From: Nocardioides sp. CER19
GTDB lineage: Bacteria; Actinomycetota; Actinomycetes; Propionibacteriales; Nocardioidaceae
Direction of reading: 5' to 3'
Length of the DNA stretch: 64,000 nt
Assembly: GCF_029846275.1 (NCBI RefSeq)
Contig: NZ_JARVWS010000001.1
Span: forward strand, 744,001 to 808,000
Shown here: piece after piece, positions 38,948 to 47,940 of the stretch
Numbering within the stretch: the stretch's first letter is position 1
How the letters are laid out: every line of letters starts with the position of its first letter
Translations under genes and position numbers: made by a program
Notes under the pieces: model-generated
Seen by the model: only the letters and a program-made list of their open reading frames with translations
Databases searched by the model: none
Told to the model about the DNA's origin: nothing

Positions 38948-40900
38948 ATGCACTCCACGACACGACGGCTCATCGTCACCGGCGCGGCACTCGCGACGGC
39001 GGCGGCGCTCACCGGCACGGCAACGGCGACCGCGGCGCACGACGCGCGGGGCGGTGCGCAGCAGCCGCCGGGGGTCGTCTCGGTCTGGGTCACGACGCCG
39101 GACGGCGCCCAGCGGCTCGCGCCGCAGGCGCCGGTGCGGTTCCGCGGCGGCGGCTCGCCGAGGACGACGATCACGGTCGAGCCGCGCCAGACCTACCAGC
39201 GGATGGTCGGCTTCGGCGGGGCGCTCACCGACTCGTCGGCGTCGGTCCTCTCCGAGCTGACGCCGGCGGCTCGCGATCGGGCGATGAGGTCGATGTTCAG
39301 CCGGGACGGCGGCATCGGCGTCAGCTTCCTGCGCCAGCCGATCGGGTCCTCGGACTTCACGGCCGCGAGCGAGCACTACACCTACGACGACGTGGCGCCG
39401 GGTGGGACCGACTTCGGGCTACGGCACTTCAGCATCGCCCACGACGAGGTCCAGATCCTCCCGCTGCTGCGCCAGGCGAGGCGACTCAACCCCACGCTCG
39501 AGGTCGTGGCGTCCCCGTGGAGCCCGCCGGCCTGGATGAAGACCGGCGACTCCCTGGTCGGGGGGAGGCTGATCGACGACCCGCGGATCTACGACGCCTA
39601 CGCCCGCTACCTCGCGCGGTTCGTGCGGGACTACACGCGAGCAGGCGTGCCGATCGACTACCTCACGGTGCAGAACGAGCCGCAGAACCGTACGCCGAGC
39701 GGCTACCCCGGCACCGACCTGCCGGTGCGGCAGGAGGCGGCCGTCATCGAGCGGCTGGGCCCGCTGCTCCAGCGCGTCAGCCCGCGGACGAAGATCCTCG
39801 GCTACGACCACAACTGGACCGAGCACCCCAACGACGTCGCCAACACGCCGCCGGGGGAGGACCCGGAGACCGACTACCCCTACCGGCTGCTGCAGACACC
39901 GGCCGCGCGCTGGGTCGCCGGGACGGCGTACCACTGCTACTCGGGCGACCCGAGCGCCCAGACGGCGCTGCACGACGCCTTCCCGCGCAAGGACGTCTTC
40001 TTCACCGAGTGCTCCGGCTCGCACGGCGCGACGGACACGCCGGAGCAGTACTTCCGCAGCACGCTCACCTGGCACGCGCGCACCATCACGATCGGCGTCA
40101 CCCGCAACTGGGCCCGCACGATCAGCGACTGGAACCTGGTCCTCCACCACGACGGCGGCCCGCACCTCGGTGGCTGCGACACCTGCACCGGGCTGCTCGA
40201 CGTGCACCCGGACGGAAGCGTCACCGAGAACGCCGAGTACTACACGATCGGCCACCTCTCGAAGTTCGTCGACAAGGGCGCGGTGCGGATCGGCTCGACC
40301 TCGTTCGGGACCACCGGCTGGAACGGCCAGATCATGGACGTGGCGTTCCGGAACCCGGACGGCACCACCGTGCTCGTCGTGCACAACGAGAACGACGACC
40401 CGCGCTCCTTCGCTGTCGCCGTCGGCGACCGGTCGTTCGACTACACGCTCCCCGGCGGCGCCCTGGCCACTTTCACGTGGCCCGCCTCCGCCGTCGGGCA
40501 CGGCCGCACGCTGCGGCAGCTGTCGCTGGCCGACGCCACCGCGACCGCCACGTCGAGCCCCGCGGACGCCGCCCTGGCGATCGACGCCGACGCCTCCACC
40601 CGCTGGTCCAGCGGTACGGCGCAGGCGCCCGTCCAGTCCCTCACCGTGGACCTCGGCAAGCGCACCGCCTTCGCACGCGTCGCGGTCGACGCTGGCGACA
40701 ACCTCGGCGACTACCCCCGCGGCTGGACCGTCTCGGTGAGCGATGACGGCACCGCCTGGCGCGACGTCGCGAGCGGGACCGGCACGGGTCAGCTGATCAA
40801 CGCGGACGTCCCGCCGACCACCGCCCGGTTCGTCCGGGTCACCCAGACGGCCACGTCAGGGAGCTGGTGGAGCATCGCCGACCTCCGGCTCTACCGCTGA
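38948..40900 (+). CDS. Secreted GH30 family glycoside hydrolase with C-terminal F5/8 (discoidin-like) domain
   Basis: A 650-residue exported glycosidase. A signal peptide with twin Arg (TTRRLIVTGAALATAAAL) precedes a GH30 TIM barrel plus beta domain (about 60-510). The acid/base is Glu244 in TVQNEPQN and the nucleophile Glu354 in FFTECSG. Residues about 515-650 form an F5/8 type C carbohydrate-binding-like domain (TRWSSGTAQAPVQSLTVDLG, ARFVRVTQTA). GH30 enzymes include glucosylceramidase, beta-1,6-glucanase, beta-xylosidase and fucosidase types; which applies is not clear. Ribosome binding site GGGAGGA is at 38934-38940. Its last 45 bp overlap the convergent kinase gene. Confidence 0.92.
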   Translation: MHSTTRRLIVTGAALATAAALTGTATATAAHDARGGAQQPPGVVSVWVTTPDGAQRLAPQAPVRFRGGGSPRTTITVEPRQTYQRMVGFGGALTDSSASVLSELTPAARDRAMRSMFSRDGGIGVSFLRQPIGSSDFTAASEHYTYDDVAPGGTDFGLRHFSIAHDEVQILPLLRQARRLNPTLEVVASPWSPPAWMKTGDSLVGGRLIDDPRIYDAYARYLARFVRDYTRAGVPIDYLTVQNEPQNRTPSGYPGTDLPVRQEAAVIERLGPLLQRVSPRTKILGYDHNWTEHPNDVANTPPGEDPETDYPYRLLQTPAARWVAGTAYHCYSGDPSAQTALHDAFPRKDVFFTECSGSHGATDTPEQYFRSTLTWHARTITIGVTRNWARTISDWNLVLHHDGGPHLGGCDTCTGLLDVHPDGSVTENAEYYTIGHLSKFVDKGAVRIGSTSFGTTGWNGQIMDVAFRNPDGTTVLVVHNENDDPRSFAVAVGDRSFDYTLPGGALATFTWPASAVGHGRTLRQLSLADATATATSSPADAALAIDADASTRWSSGTAQAPVQSLTVDLGKRTAFARVAVDAGDNLGDYPRGWTVSVSDDGTAWRDVASGTGTGQLINADVPPTTARFVRVTQTATSGSWWSIADLRLYR

Positions 40901-41473
40901 GCGTGCACGCAGGGGCGCAGGCATCCGGAGTCGCTCGAACGCCTTGGGGTGGGTGATGCGCGGGAGCTCGGCGACGATGGCGCGGGCGCAGGCATCGGGA
41001 GCTGTTGCCGTGGTGTCGACGGCGATGTCGCGGTCGTCGTGCTCGAACACCCGTGACTGCGACCTGGCCAGTCCGATCGGGCGGTCGCGCCGAGCCGCCT
41101 CCCGGCGGTCGAGCTCGTCGGGCGAGCAAAGCACGTCCACGAGGGTGACGTCGTAGGTCTCCAGGACCTCGAGCAGGTCCGCCAGGCGCCAAGGCTCGCT
41201 GAGCGGGTAGTCCATGATCACGTCGTTGCCGGCAGACGCCAGCGCGGCGACGGCTCGGTGATAGCCACGTCGAGTACGTCGGAGCATCGCCTCGACCTCG
41301 GCGTCGTCGAGCGGACGGGTGTGCTGCGTGGAGCGCATCGCCCCGAGGGCGTCGACTGGGAAGAAGAACCAGGGCGCGGCGAGGAGCCCCAGGAGGGCGT
41401 GAGCGATGCTGCTCTTCCCCGAGCTCGACGCGCCGTTCAAGAGGATGATGCGCCCGAGGCGCTCGTTCTCCAC
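40856..41473 (-). CDS. Chloramphenicol phosphotransferase-like P-loop kinase
   Basis: A 205-residue P-loop kinase. Walker A is IILLNGASSSGKSSIA (near residue 8), a sequence characteristic of the CPT (chloramphenicol 3-O-phosphotransferase) family, with FFPVDALGAM, IMDYPLSEPW and VLCSPDELDRREAARRDRP further on. Real drug phosphorylation cannot be assumed; many members are uncharacterised and related to zeta-toxin/shikimate kinases. GTG 41473 is preferred over TTG 41482 because TAGGTT lies 7 bp upstream. The C-terminal end overlaps the GH30 gene on the other strand. Confidence 0.82.
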   Translation of the reverse strand: MENERLGRIILLNGASSSGKSSIAHALLGLLAAPWFFFPVDALGAMRSTQHTRPLDDAEVEAMLRRTRRGYHRAVAALASAGNDVIMDYPLSEPWRLADLLEVLETYDVTLVDVLCSPDELDRREAARRDRPIGLARSQSRVFEHDDRDIAVDTTATAPDACARAIVAELPRITHPKAFERLRMPAPLRARSAVEPEVGDAPPAP

Positions 41474-41519
41474 AGCGCGCAACCTATCGATGTCGGCGCT
41501 CGAGCTCCGCGGGGTCCTC

Positions 41520-42746
41520 CTACCTGCGTCGCGTGAACCTCACGCCACCGTTCGGGAGCCGATCGGCGGTGAACCGAGGATCGTGCACCCGATGGTGGTG
41601 GAACGAGCAGAGCAGGACCCCGTCGTCGAGATCGGTCGCTCCGCCCCGGCTCCAGGGGACCCAGTGATGGGCCTCGGACCAGGTCCCGGGGACGTCGCAC
41701 CCCTCGCCGCGGCAGGTCTGGTCCCAGATCACGAGCGCCTGGTGCTGTGCTGCGGTGAAGAGCCGCTGCTGCCGGCCGAGGTCGAGGATCTCGCCCTTCC
41801 CGCCGAGGACCAGGGGCACGATCCCGGCCGAGCAGGCGAGCCGCCGGACCTCGGTCGCGGACAGCGCGTCGCCGCCGATCAGGTCGCCGGCGCCGAGCTC
41901 CTTGCGGAGCGACTCGAGGCTGACGGTGACCACGACGGTGGTGGCCCGGCCGCCGTGTCGGGGCAGCGCGTCGGGGTCGACCCGCTCCAGCAGCGTGCAG
42001 AACGCCTGACCGAGGATCTTGGGGTAGGGGCCGTGGCCGCGGTTGGCGCCCTGTCGTGGTGACGTGAGCGCGTCGAGGAACGTCTGCAGCCGGAGGGCGC
42101 TCGCGTCGGGGACCACCGCCGTGATCCTCGTCGTGCCGTCGCCGTTCGGCCGGAGCGACAGCCGGGTCTTCCGACGGGCTTCGGCCTCCTCGGTCTCCAG
42201 CTGACGGGCGAGGGTCTGCTCGGCGACGTCCGGGGCGGCGGTGTCGAGGATGCGCCGCCCGAGCCGGCCCAGCTCCCGTGGGGTGTGCTGGGACGCGAGG
42301 TCGACCAGCATCCGCTCGGCGGCCGCCATCACGTCCGCACCGAGGTCGCTCGGCAACCTGTCCAGGGCGGCGGCGATGACGTGGGCCTGGTCGAGATGCA
42401 CCCGTCCGTCGGCCATGGCGTCGCGCAGCTGCGTGAACCTGTCGTCGAGCGCCCTGGCCAGCCGCAGGTCTGCCTTCGCCGTCCGGATGTCCCGCCGGTT
42501 GTGCGCGACCTGCCAGGCCGCGACGTCACGCTGGACCTCGGTCTCGGCGACGTCGACCGACGCGGACATCAGGCGGAGGCCGAGCTCGTCGGCGCGCGCC
42601 TGGACCGCTGCGAGCCGGCGCATCGCCTCGGCTCGTTCGTCGAGGGTCATGAACGCCGGGTTCGCATCGGCGACCTCGGCCAACGCCGCTTCCATGGTCT
42701 CCACACACACGAGGACCGGAGGGGTCCTGTGGGCGAGTACCGACAT
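41520..42746 (-). CDS. DUF222 and HNH nuclease domain protein (13E12-type)
   Basis: A 408-residue protein with an N-terminal helical DUF222 domain (about 20-310) and a C-terminal HNH domain (about 340-390). The latter contains CRGEGCDVP, SEAHHWVPWSRGG and LCSFHHHRVHD, with two Cys and the His-Asn-His-type metal motif in which the middle residue is in TDLDDGVLLC. The family is multi-copy in actinobacteria (13E12 repeat family of mycobacteria) and thought to be mobile, but its function is not established. ATG 42746 is the most upstream sensible start. A LexA-like site lies about 77-90 bp upstream. Confidence 0.92.
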   Translation of the reverse strand: MSVLAHRTPPVLVCVETMEAALAEVADANPAFMTLDERAEAMRRLAAVQARADELGLRLMSASVDVAETEVQRDVAAWQVAHNRRDIRTAKADLRLARALDDRFTQLRDAMADGRVHLDQAHVIAAALDRLPSDLGADVMAAAERMLVDLASQHTPRELGRLGRRILDTAAPDVAEQTLARQLETEEAEARRKTRLSLRPNGDGTTRITAVVPDASALRLQTFLDALTSPRQGANRGHGPYPKILGQAFCTLLERVDPDALPRHGGRATTVVVTVSLESLRKELGAGDLIGGDALSATEVRRLACSAGIVPLVLGGKGEILDLGRQQRLFTAAQHQALVIWDQTCRGEGCDVPGTWSEAHHWVPWSRGGATDLDDGVLLCSFHHHRVHDPRFTADRLPNGGVRFTRRR

Positions 42747-42822
42747 GACGAGACCAGGCTTCCGACGGGCAGCTGTGACGGCTGCGGGGAGATATGAGAT
42801 TGTCTCGTCGTCGGTTCTTACC

Positions 42823-42834
42823 GTACACCTGTTC
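42823..42834 (-). promoter_or_regulatory. Degenerate LexA (SOS box)-like site
   Basis: Read on the minus strand this is GAAC-AGGT-GTAC, one change from the actinobacterial SOS core GAAC-N4-GTTC, in an unusually AT-rich region upstream of the DUF222-HNH gene. Some mycobacterial members of that family are LexA-controlled. The flanks (AATA..GGTA) do not match well, so this is tentative. Confidence 0.3.
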
Positions 42835-42989
42835 TATTCTCGTCACAAGTGATGCTCGACCCTATTTCTGCAGTTCAGAAGCCAGTTCTGTCCACCGACT
42901 CGTCCACCGGTTGTGGATATCGATGGCTGGTCGTGCCCCGCTCACGCCCGGTGATCCACGCGCTCGACCACCCGTGAGACGATCCCCGC

Positions 42990-43583
42990 GTGGCAGTCGA
43001 AGTGGTGGCCTACGACAGCGAGTGGCCGGCGCGGTTCGAGAGCGTGGCCGTGGTCCTGCGCACGGCCTTGGGCGGCGTCCCGACGGCTCGCGTCGAGCAC
43101 GTCGGCTCCACGTCCGTTCCCGGTCTCGCGGCGAAGCCGATCCTCGACATCGACGTCATCGTCGAGCGGCCTCAGGTCGCTCGGGCGATCGCCGTCCTGG
43201 AGTCGGTGGGCTACGTCCACCGCGGAGACCTGGGCGTCACCGACCGGGAGGCCTTCCTCGCCCCCGACGAGGATCCCCGCCGGCACGTCTACGTCTGCGT
43301 CGCCGGGACGCTGAACGTCCGCAACCACCTCGCGGTCCGTGACGTGCTCCGGGGACGTGCGGACCTGCGCGACGAGTACGCCGCGGTGAAGCGGTCGCTC
43401 GCCGCGGATCCCGACATGGACATCACGACCTACATCGCGGCCAAGTCGGACGTCCTGCAACGAGTCCTCGAGGAGTCGTCGCTGGTCACGGCGGCGGAGC
43501 GGGCGCAGATCCTCGCCGTCAACGGATCAGCGAGTACGCCGACCGCTCGACCCGCCACCGGCGGGCGTGGTGCGGACCGGTGA
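42990..43583 (+). CDS. GrpB family protein (UPF0157)
   Basis: A 197-residue member of the GrpB/UPF0157 family, a nucleotidyltransferase-fold group. Motifs: YDSEWPARFE near the start, VEHVGSTSVPGLAAKPILDIDV (the hG[ST]-D-h-D site, residues about 32-52), GYVHRGDLGV, HVYVCVAGT, and LRDEYAAVKRSLA. Some relatives are predicted to act on coenzyme A or nucleotides; no function is proven here. The last 40 residues are Ala/Thr/Gly-rich and extend over the convergent lipid kinase by 65 bp, so the real product may simply have a variable tail. Confidence 0.9.
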   Translation: MAVEVVAYDSEWPARFESVAVVLRTALGGVPTARVEHVGSTSVPGLAAKPILDIDVIVERPQVARAIAVLESVGYVHRGDLGVTDREAFLAPDEDPRRHVYVCVAGTLNVRNHLAVRDVLRGRADLRDEYAAVKRSLAADPDMDITTYIAAKSDVLQRVLEESSLVTAAERAQILAVNGSASTPTARPATGGRGADR

Positions 43584-44391
43584 GCTCCCCGTCGACGCTG
43601 CACCAGAACCGCTCGCCGGTCACCTCGACGACCCTGCCGCGAAAGGTGTCGACATCCTCGTGGAGGTGGTGGCGCCCGACCAGCAGGCCGGCCGCGTACG
43701 TGACGTGCGCCCACCCCGTCGCCGGACGCGCGATGAGTACGTCGGCGGCCCCGTCGGTCGGGTCGGCGTCCGGCGTCAGGGCGGTGCCGCCGCCGACGTA
43801 GGCCCCGTTGCCGACGGCGACCTGGAGGACCCGGCCGTCGTGGACGACGCGGCCGTCGACGACGACCCTGACCCGCACCGTGGGCGGGTTGACGGCGGTG
43901 GTCAGCGCCCCGACGACGTACCCCGCCCGCCCGAGGCGCGCCTTCCAACGGTCGGCGGCCCGGGCGGCCGCGGCCCCCGCACCCGTGTGGACGCTGTTGA
44001 CCACCACGCCGTCGTGGTCGTCGACCAGCAGGTCGAGCCGACAGGGTGTGCCCTCGACGATGGCGTGAGCAGCGGCCTCGGGGGCGAGCGGCACGTCGAG
44101 CGACCGGGCGAAGTCGTTGCCGGTGCCGAGGGGCACCAGCCCCAGCGTCACCGACGCGAGCTTGCCGCGGTCGTGCAGCGCCTGGACCACCGCGTGAAGG
44201 CTCCCGTCGCCGCCGGCGACGACGAGCACCCGATCGTCGACGCGGTCGAGCACGGTGTCGAGCTCGTCGGGGGACCCGGACTCGACGAGCTCCACCTCGG
44301 CCCCCGATCCTCGGAGCACGGTGAGGGCGCGGGTGAGCTTCGAGTCATCGGTGTTCCCCGCCGCCGGCGAGACCACCACGAGGTAGCGCAT
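43519..44391 (-). CDS. Diacylglycerol/lipid kinase (YegS/DagK-type catalytic domain)
   Basis: A 290-residue lipid kinase of the DAGK catalytic family. It has VVVSPAAGNTDDS at the start, the nucleotide motif VLVVAGGDGSLHAVVQAL near residue 68, VPLGTGNDFARSLDVPL near 97, and the C-terminal sheet VGNGAYVGGGTALTPDAD. It probably phosphorylates a membrane lipid or sphingoid/diacylglycerol; the substrate is not known. ATG 44391 has TACTGT 6 bp upstream on the minus strand, a leaderless-type promoter, and gives the normal family start. Confidence 0.92.
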   Translation of the reverse strand: MRYLVVVSPAAGNTDDSKLTRALTVLRGSGAEVELVESGSPDELDTVLDRVDDRVLVVAGGDGSLHAVVQALHDRGKLASVTLGLVPLGTGNDFARSLDVPLAPEAAAHAIVEGTPCRLDLLVDDHDGVVVNSVHTGAGAAAARAADRWKARLGRAGYVVGALTTAVNPPTVRVRVVVDGRVVHDGRVLQVAVGNGAYVGGGTALTPDADPTDGAADVLIARPATGWAHVTYAAGLLVGRHHLHEDVDTFRGRVVEVTGERFWCSVDGELTGPHHARRWRVERSAYSLIR

Positions 44392-44456
44392 GGCGCGACA
44401 GTAACCAGGCGATGCCCAGGTCAGCCCCGGTCGGCCGCTTCGAGTGTCTCCCGTCC

Positions 44457-45167
44457 CTACGCCCTGGTCCTGGTGAAGCAGACGATGGTGTGGTCGCCGG
44501 CGCTCCACTCCGACGCCGTAGGTGTGGTGAAGACGTCGGCCCGCCTACCGCACCGGGCGCTGGCGGCGGAGAAGCCCTGGCCGGTCGGGAAGGCGGTCCC
44601 GCGGACCCTGACCGCCCTCAGCGAGCGGAACGCGTGCCTGCGGTCGCAGGCGGTGAAGGCGCCGGCACGGGTCATGCACAGGCGTACGTCGTCGGTGAGA
44701 CGACGCGGCACGATCGGCTTCGGGAGCCGGCCGACCAGCCGCGCGTTGGAACGGCCGTGTCGCAGGACCACGTCGCACCGCACCCAGTGCGCTCCGGCGG
44801 TGACCTGCGCAGGGGTCGGGAAGAAGAACACGAAGCGGTAGGCGGAGAGGGACCGCTTGGCACTCGTCCTGCCGAGCGCCCGCGCCACCGCCGGGAAGCA
44901 GGCGCGCTCACCGAGCGCCTCCAGCTGGGCGGGGGTGAGCCCGGCAAGGCTCGGCAGCGACGGGACCGCGACGGTCTGGGTGGTGTGGCCCCTCCGGCAC
45001 CTGACGGCCGGCCCGGTGTCGGAGCGGCGCGAGATCTGCGTCGTCGTGAGGCGGTGGCACTGCCCGACCCTCGGCGTCGGCGCGGCCGCGTCGGCGCTCG
45101 GCGTCAGGACGGTGGAGGCGAGAACGGTCGCGACCGCGACCAGCAGGAAACGGGCTCGAGACGGCAT
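44457..45167 (-). CDS. Secreted septum-formation-like protein
   Basis: A 236-residue exported protein. It has a signal peptide (SRARFLLVAVATVLASTVL, cleavage near SADA/A) and then two related modules, each about 90 residues. The first holds GQCHRLTTTQISRRSDTGP and VRCRRGHTTQTVAV. The second contains WVRCDVVLRHGR, LCMTRAGAFTACDRRHAFRS and HTIVCFTRTRA. The Cys-x-xHTxQTV arrangement is that of the actinobacterial septum-formation domain. Function in division is not demonstrated. ATG 45167 is chosen because AAAGGACC lies just upstream on the minus strand. Confidence 0.75.
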   Translation of the reverse strand: MPSRARFLLVAVATVLASTVLTPSADAAAPTPRVGQCHRLTTTQISRRSDTGPAVRCRRGHTTQTVAVPSLPSLAGLTPAQLEALGERACFPAVARALGRTSAKRSLSAYRFVFFFPTPAQVTAGAHWVRCDVVLRHGRSNARLVGRLPKPIVPRRLTDDVRLCMTRAGAFTACDRRHAFRSLRAVRVRGTAFPTGQGFSAASARCGRRADVFTTPTASEWSAGDHTIVCFTRTRA

Positions 45168-45382
45168 GTCGGTCCTTTCGACGCAAGTAGGACGACTGTC
45201 CACCCGGCGATCGGCTTTCGTCGCAGAGAACCGTGATCGGGACGCTTCCGCCTGGCGGCGTGTCAACGACAGCGTCACCCCGAAGACGGCCCGGCGGCAA
45301 CACCGGTCGTCGCGGCTCGCCGACCTGCGGGAGCGCGTGGCAGTTCTCACGAACCTTGGATCGTGCCAATCGAATTCAGCGG

Positions 45383-45411
45383 TTACCGAGCGGGCGACGC
45401 GGCCCTAGATT
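45383..45411 (+). promoter_or_regulatory. Candidate vegetative promoter for fbaA
   Basis: TTACCG (45383-45388), 17 bp, TAGATT (45406-45411). Reasonable -10 and weak -35; the predicted start of transcription leaves a leader of about 33 nt containing the GAGGAGA ribosome binding site before the ATG at 45451. Confidence 0.45.
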
Positions 45412-45450
45412 GGCCGGAGCCGACCCACCGCATGCGTGAGGAGACCCCAC

Positions 45451-46482
<1,032 letters not shown>

Positions 46483-46523
46483 GGCCCGAAAGGGCCCCGG
46501 AGGGCGCTGGAGCCGGCCTTTTG
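46483..46523 (+). terminator. Possible terminator after fbaA
   Basis: Immediately after the stop a 5-bp stem with a GAAA loop (GGCCC-GAAA-GGGCC, 46483-46496) is followed by a GC-rich stretch with CCGG arms leading into CCTTTTG. The T-run is shared with the following operator, so the assignment is tentative. Confidence 0.4.
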
Positions 46524-46543
46524 TTCGCGTAGGGAACAAAAGG
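46517..46543. promoter_or_regulatory. Palindromic operator O1 before the ROK regulator gene
   Basis: CCTTTTGTTC (46517-46526) and GAACAAAAGG (46534-46543) are perfect 10-bp inverted arms around GCGTAGG. A near copy lies before the sugar-binding-protein gene at 47874-47896. The likely ligand-controlled binder is the ROK regulator itself (autoregulation). Confidence 0.85.
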
Positions 46544-46554
46544 GCCCGAACTGC

Positions 46555-46560
46555 TAGGGT
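46555..46560 (+). promoter_or_regulatory. Extended -10 box, leaderless start of the ROK gene
   Basis: TGCTAGGGT (46552-46560) is an extended -10 with TAGGGT six bases before the ATG at 46567, so transcription would start at or next to the initiator codon. Confidence 0.6.
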
Positions 46561-46566
46561 CGCGCC

Positions 46567-47751
46567 ATGGCGAGCAGGGTGGCGGTGGGTGGGACCCGCT
46601 CCGGAACCACTGAGCAGCTCCGGCGCGCCAACCTCTCGCGCGTGCTGGAGCTGCTGCACCAGCACGGGCCGACTCCTCGTTCCGAGCTGACCCGCGTCGT
46701 CGGGATCAGCCGCTCGACCATGGCCGGCATCGTCGCCGACCTGGAGGAGCTGGGTCTCGCCGCCGAGACCGAGCCCGCCTCGACGACCCGGGCGGGCCGG
46801 CCCAGTGGGCTGGTGTCTCCCGCGGACGACGTCGTCGCGATCTCGGTCAACCCCGAGGTCGACGCCGTCCACATCGGTCTCGTGGGGTTCGGGGGCAACG
46901 TCATCAAGCACGCCCGGATCGAGACGCCGGATACCCGCCTCCCCAGCGTGGTCGGACTCGCCGCGGCCACGATCCGAGGCATGCTCGCGGACGACCCGCC
47001 GCGCTACCGCGTGCTCGGCATCGGGCTCGCGATCCCGGGCCAGGTGCGCATCTCCGACGGCGTCGTACGCCAGGCGACCCACCTGGGGTGGACCGAGGAG
47101 CCGATCACCGATCTCTTCGCCGCGGCCACGGGGCTGCGGGCGTGGGCGGCGAACGCCGCCACGCTCGCGATGCGGGCCGAGAGCCAGTTCGGCGCGGGCC
47201 GGGGGCTGCGCGACCTCGTCTACCTCATCGGCGGTGCGAGCGGCATCGGCGGCGGCGTGATCCTGGACGGGCGACTGCTGACCGGCAGCGGCGGCTATGC
47301 CGGCGAGTTCGGGCACACGGTGGTCCGCCCGGGCGGCGTCGCCTGCCACTGCGGCGGCTGGGGCTGCCTGGAGGCCGAGGTCGACCAGGCCACCCTCCTC
47401 GAGGCCGTCGGCCTGACCGCGGCCGAGGCCGGCCTCCTGGCCGACCGGCTGACCACGAGCGAGGACCCCGCCGTCGCCGCGCTGGTCGAGGAGAAGTCGG
47501 CGCTGCTGGGCATCGCGGTCCGCAACGCGCTCAACATCCTCAACCCGGAGGCCGTCGTGCTCTCGGGGTTCCTCTCGGCGCTGCACCGAGCGTCCGCGCG
47601 CGACCTGACCGAGGCCTCGGTGGCCTCGAGCCGCGAGAACGTGGAAGTCCGCGATGCCGCCCTGGGCGTCGAGCAATTGATGATCGGAGCCGCCGAGCTG
47701 GTCTTCGGCGAGCTGCTGCGCGATCCTGCCGGCTTCCTGCCCGCGTCCTGA
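46567..47751 (+). CDS. ROK family transcriptional regulator of the sugar operon
   Basis: A 394-residue ROK protein. The N-terminal winged helix-turn-helix has LRRANLSRVLELLHQHGPT and SRSTMAGIVADLEELGLAA (about 16-65). The ROK sugar-kinase-like core has the ATP/sugar motifs, FGHTVV near 250, and the zinc cluster CHCGGWGCLE (Cys260, Cys262, Cys267). The combination places it with repressors that sense a sugar, not with the glucokinases. Palindromic operators lie before its own gene and before the ABC operon that follows. There is no ribosome binding site; the promoter box suggests a leaderless mRNA. Confidence 0.93.
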   Translation: MASRVAVGGTRSGTTEQLRRANLSRVLELLHQHGPTPRSELTRVVGISRSTMAGIVADLEELGLAAETEPASTTRAGRPSGLVSPADDVVAISVNPEVDAVHIGLVGFGGNVIKHARIETPDTRLPSVVGLAAATIRGMLADDPPRYRVLGIGLAIPGQVRISDGVVRQATHLGWTEEPITDLFAAATGLRAWAANAATLAMRAESQFGAGRGLRDLVYLIGGASGIGGGVILDGRLLTGSGGYAGEFGHTVVRPGGVACHCGGWGCLEAEVDQATLLEAVGLTAAEAGLLADRLTTSEDPAVAALVEEKSALLGIAVRNALNILNPEAVVLSGFLSALHRASARDLTEASVASSRENVEVRDAALGVEQLMIGAAELVFGELLRDPAGFLPAS

Positions 47752-47851
47752 GTCGCGCACGGGACCGAGCACCGGACCGAGTACGGCCGGGCACGGAGGC
47801 CGAGTCCGGCGATACCTCCGCCGGAAGCTGCGGTCTTTGCCGATCTGTGAC

Positions 47852-47880
47852 TTGCGTTACCTCCCGGTCGCCATTATGTT
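47852..47880 (+). promoter_or_regulatory. Promoter of the sugar ABC/glycosidase operon
   Basis: TTGCGT (47852-47857), 17 bp, TATGTT (47875-47880). Good -10 and acceptable -35. The -10 lies inside operator O2, so repressor binding would block RNA polymerase. Confidence 0.65.
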
Positions 47881-47896
47881 CGCGTCGAGAACAAAA
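47874..47896. promoter_or_regulatory. Palindromic operator O2 before the ABC operon
   Basis: TTATGTTC (47874-47881) and GAACAAAA (47889-47896) flank GCGTCGA. Arms are complementary at 7 of 8 positions, and the sequence differs from O1 at few positions, including the conserved GCGT in the spacer. It overlaps the -10 box of the operon promoter. Confidence 0.85.
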
Positions 47897-47940
47897 GGAG
47901 CGAGGCATCCGACGCCCGCTCGGGATCGAGGAGGATCGCC

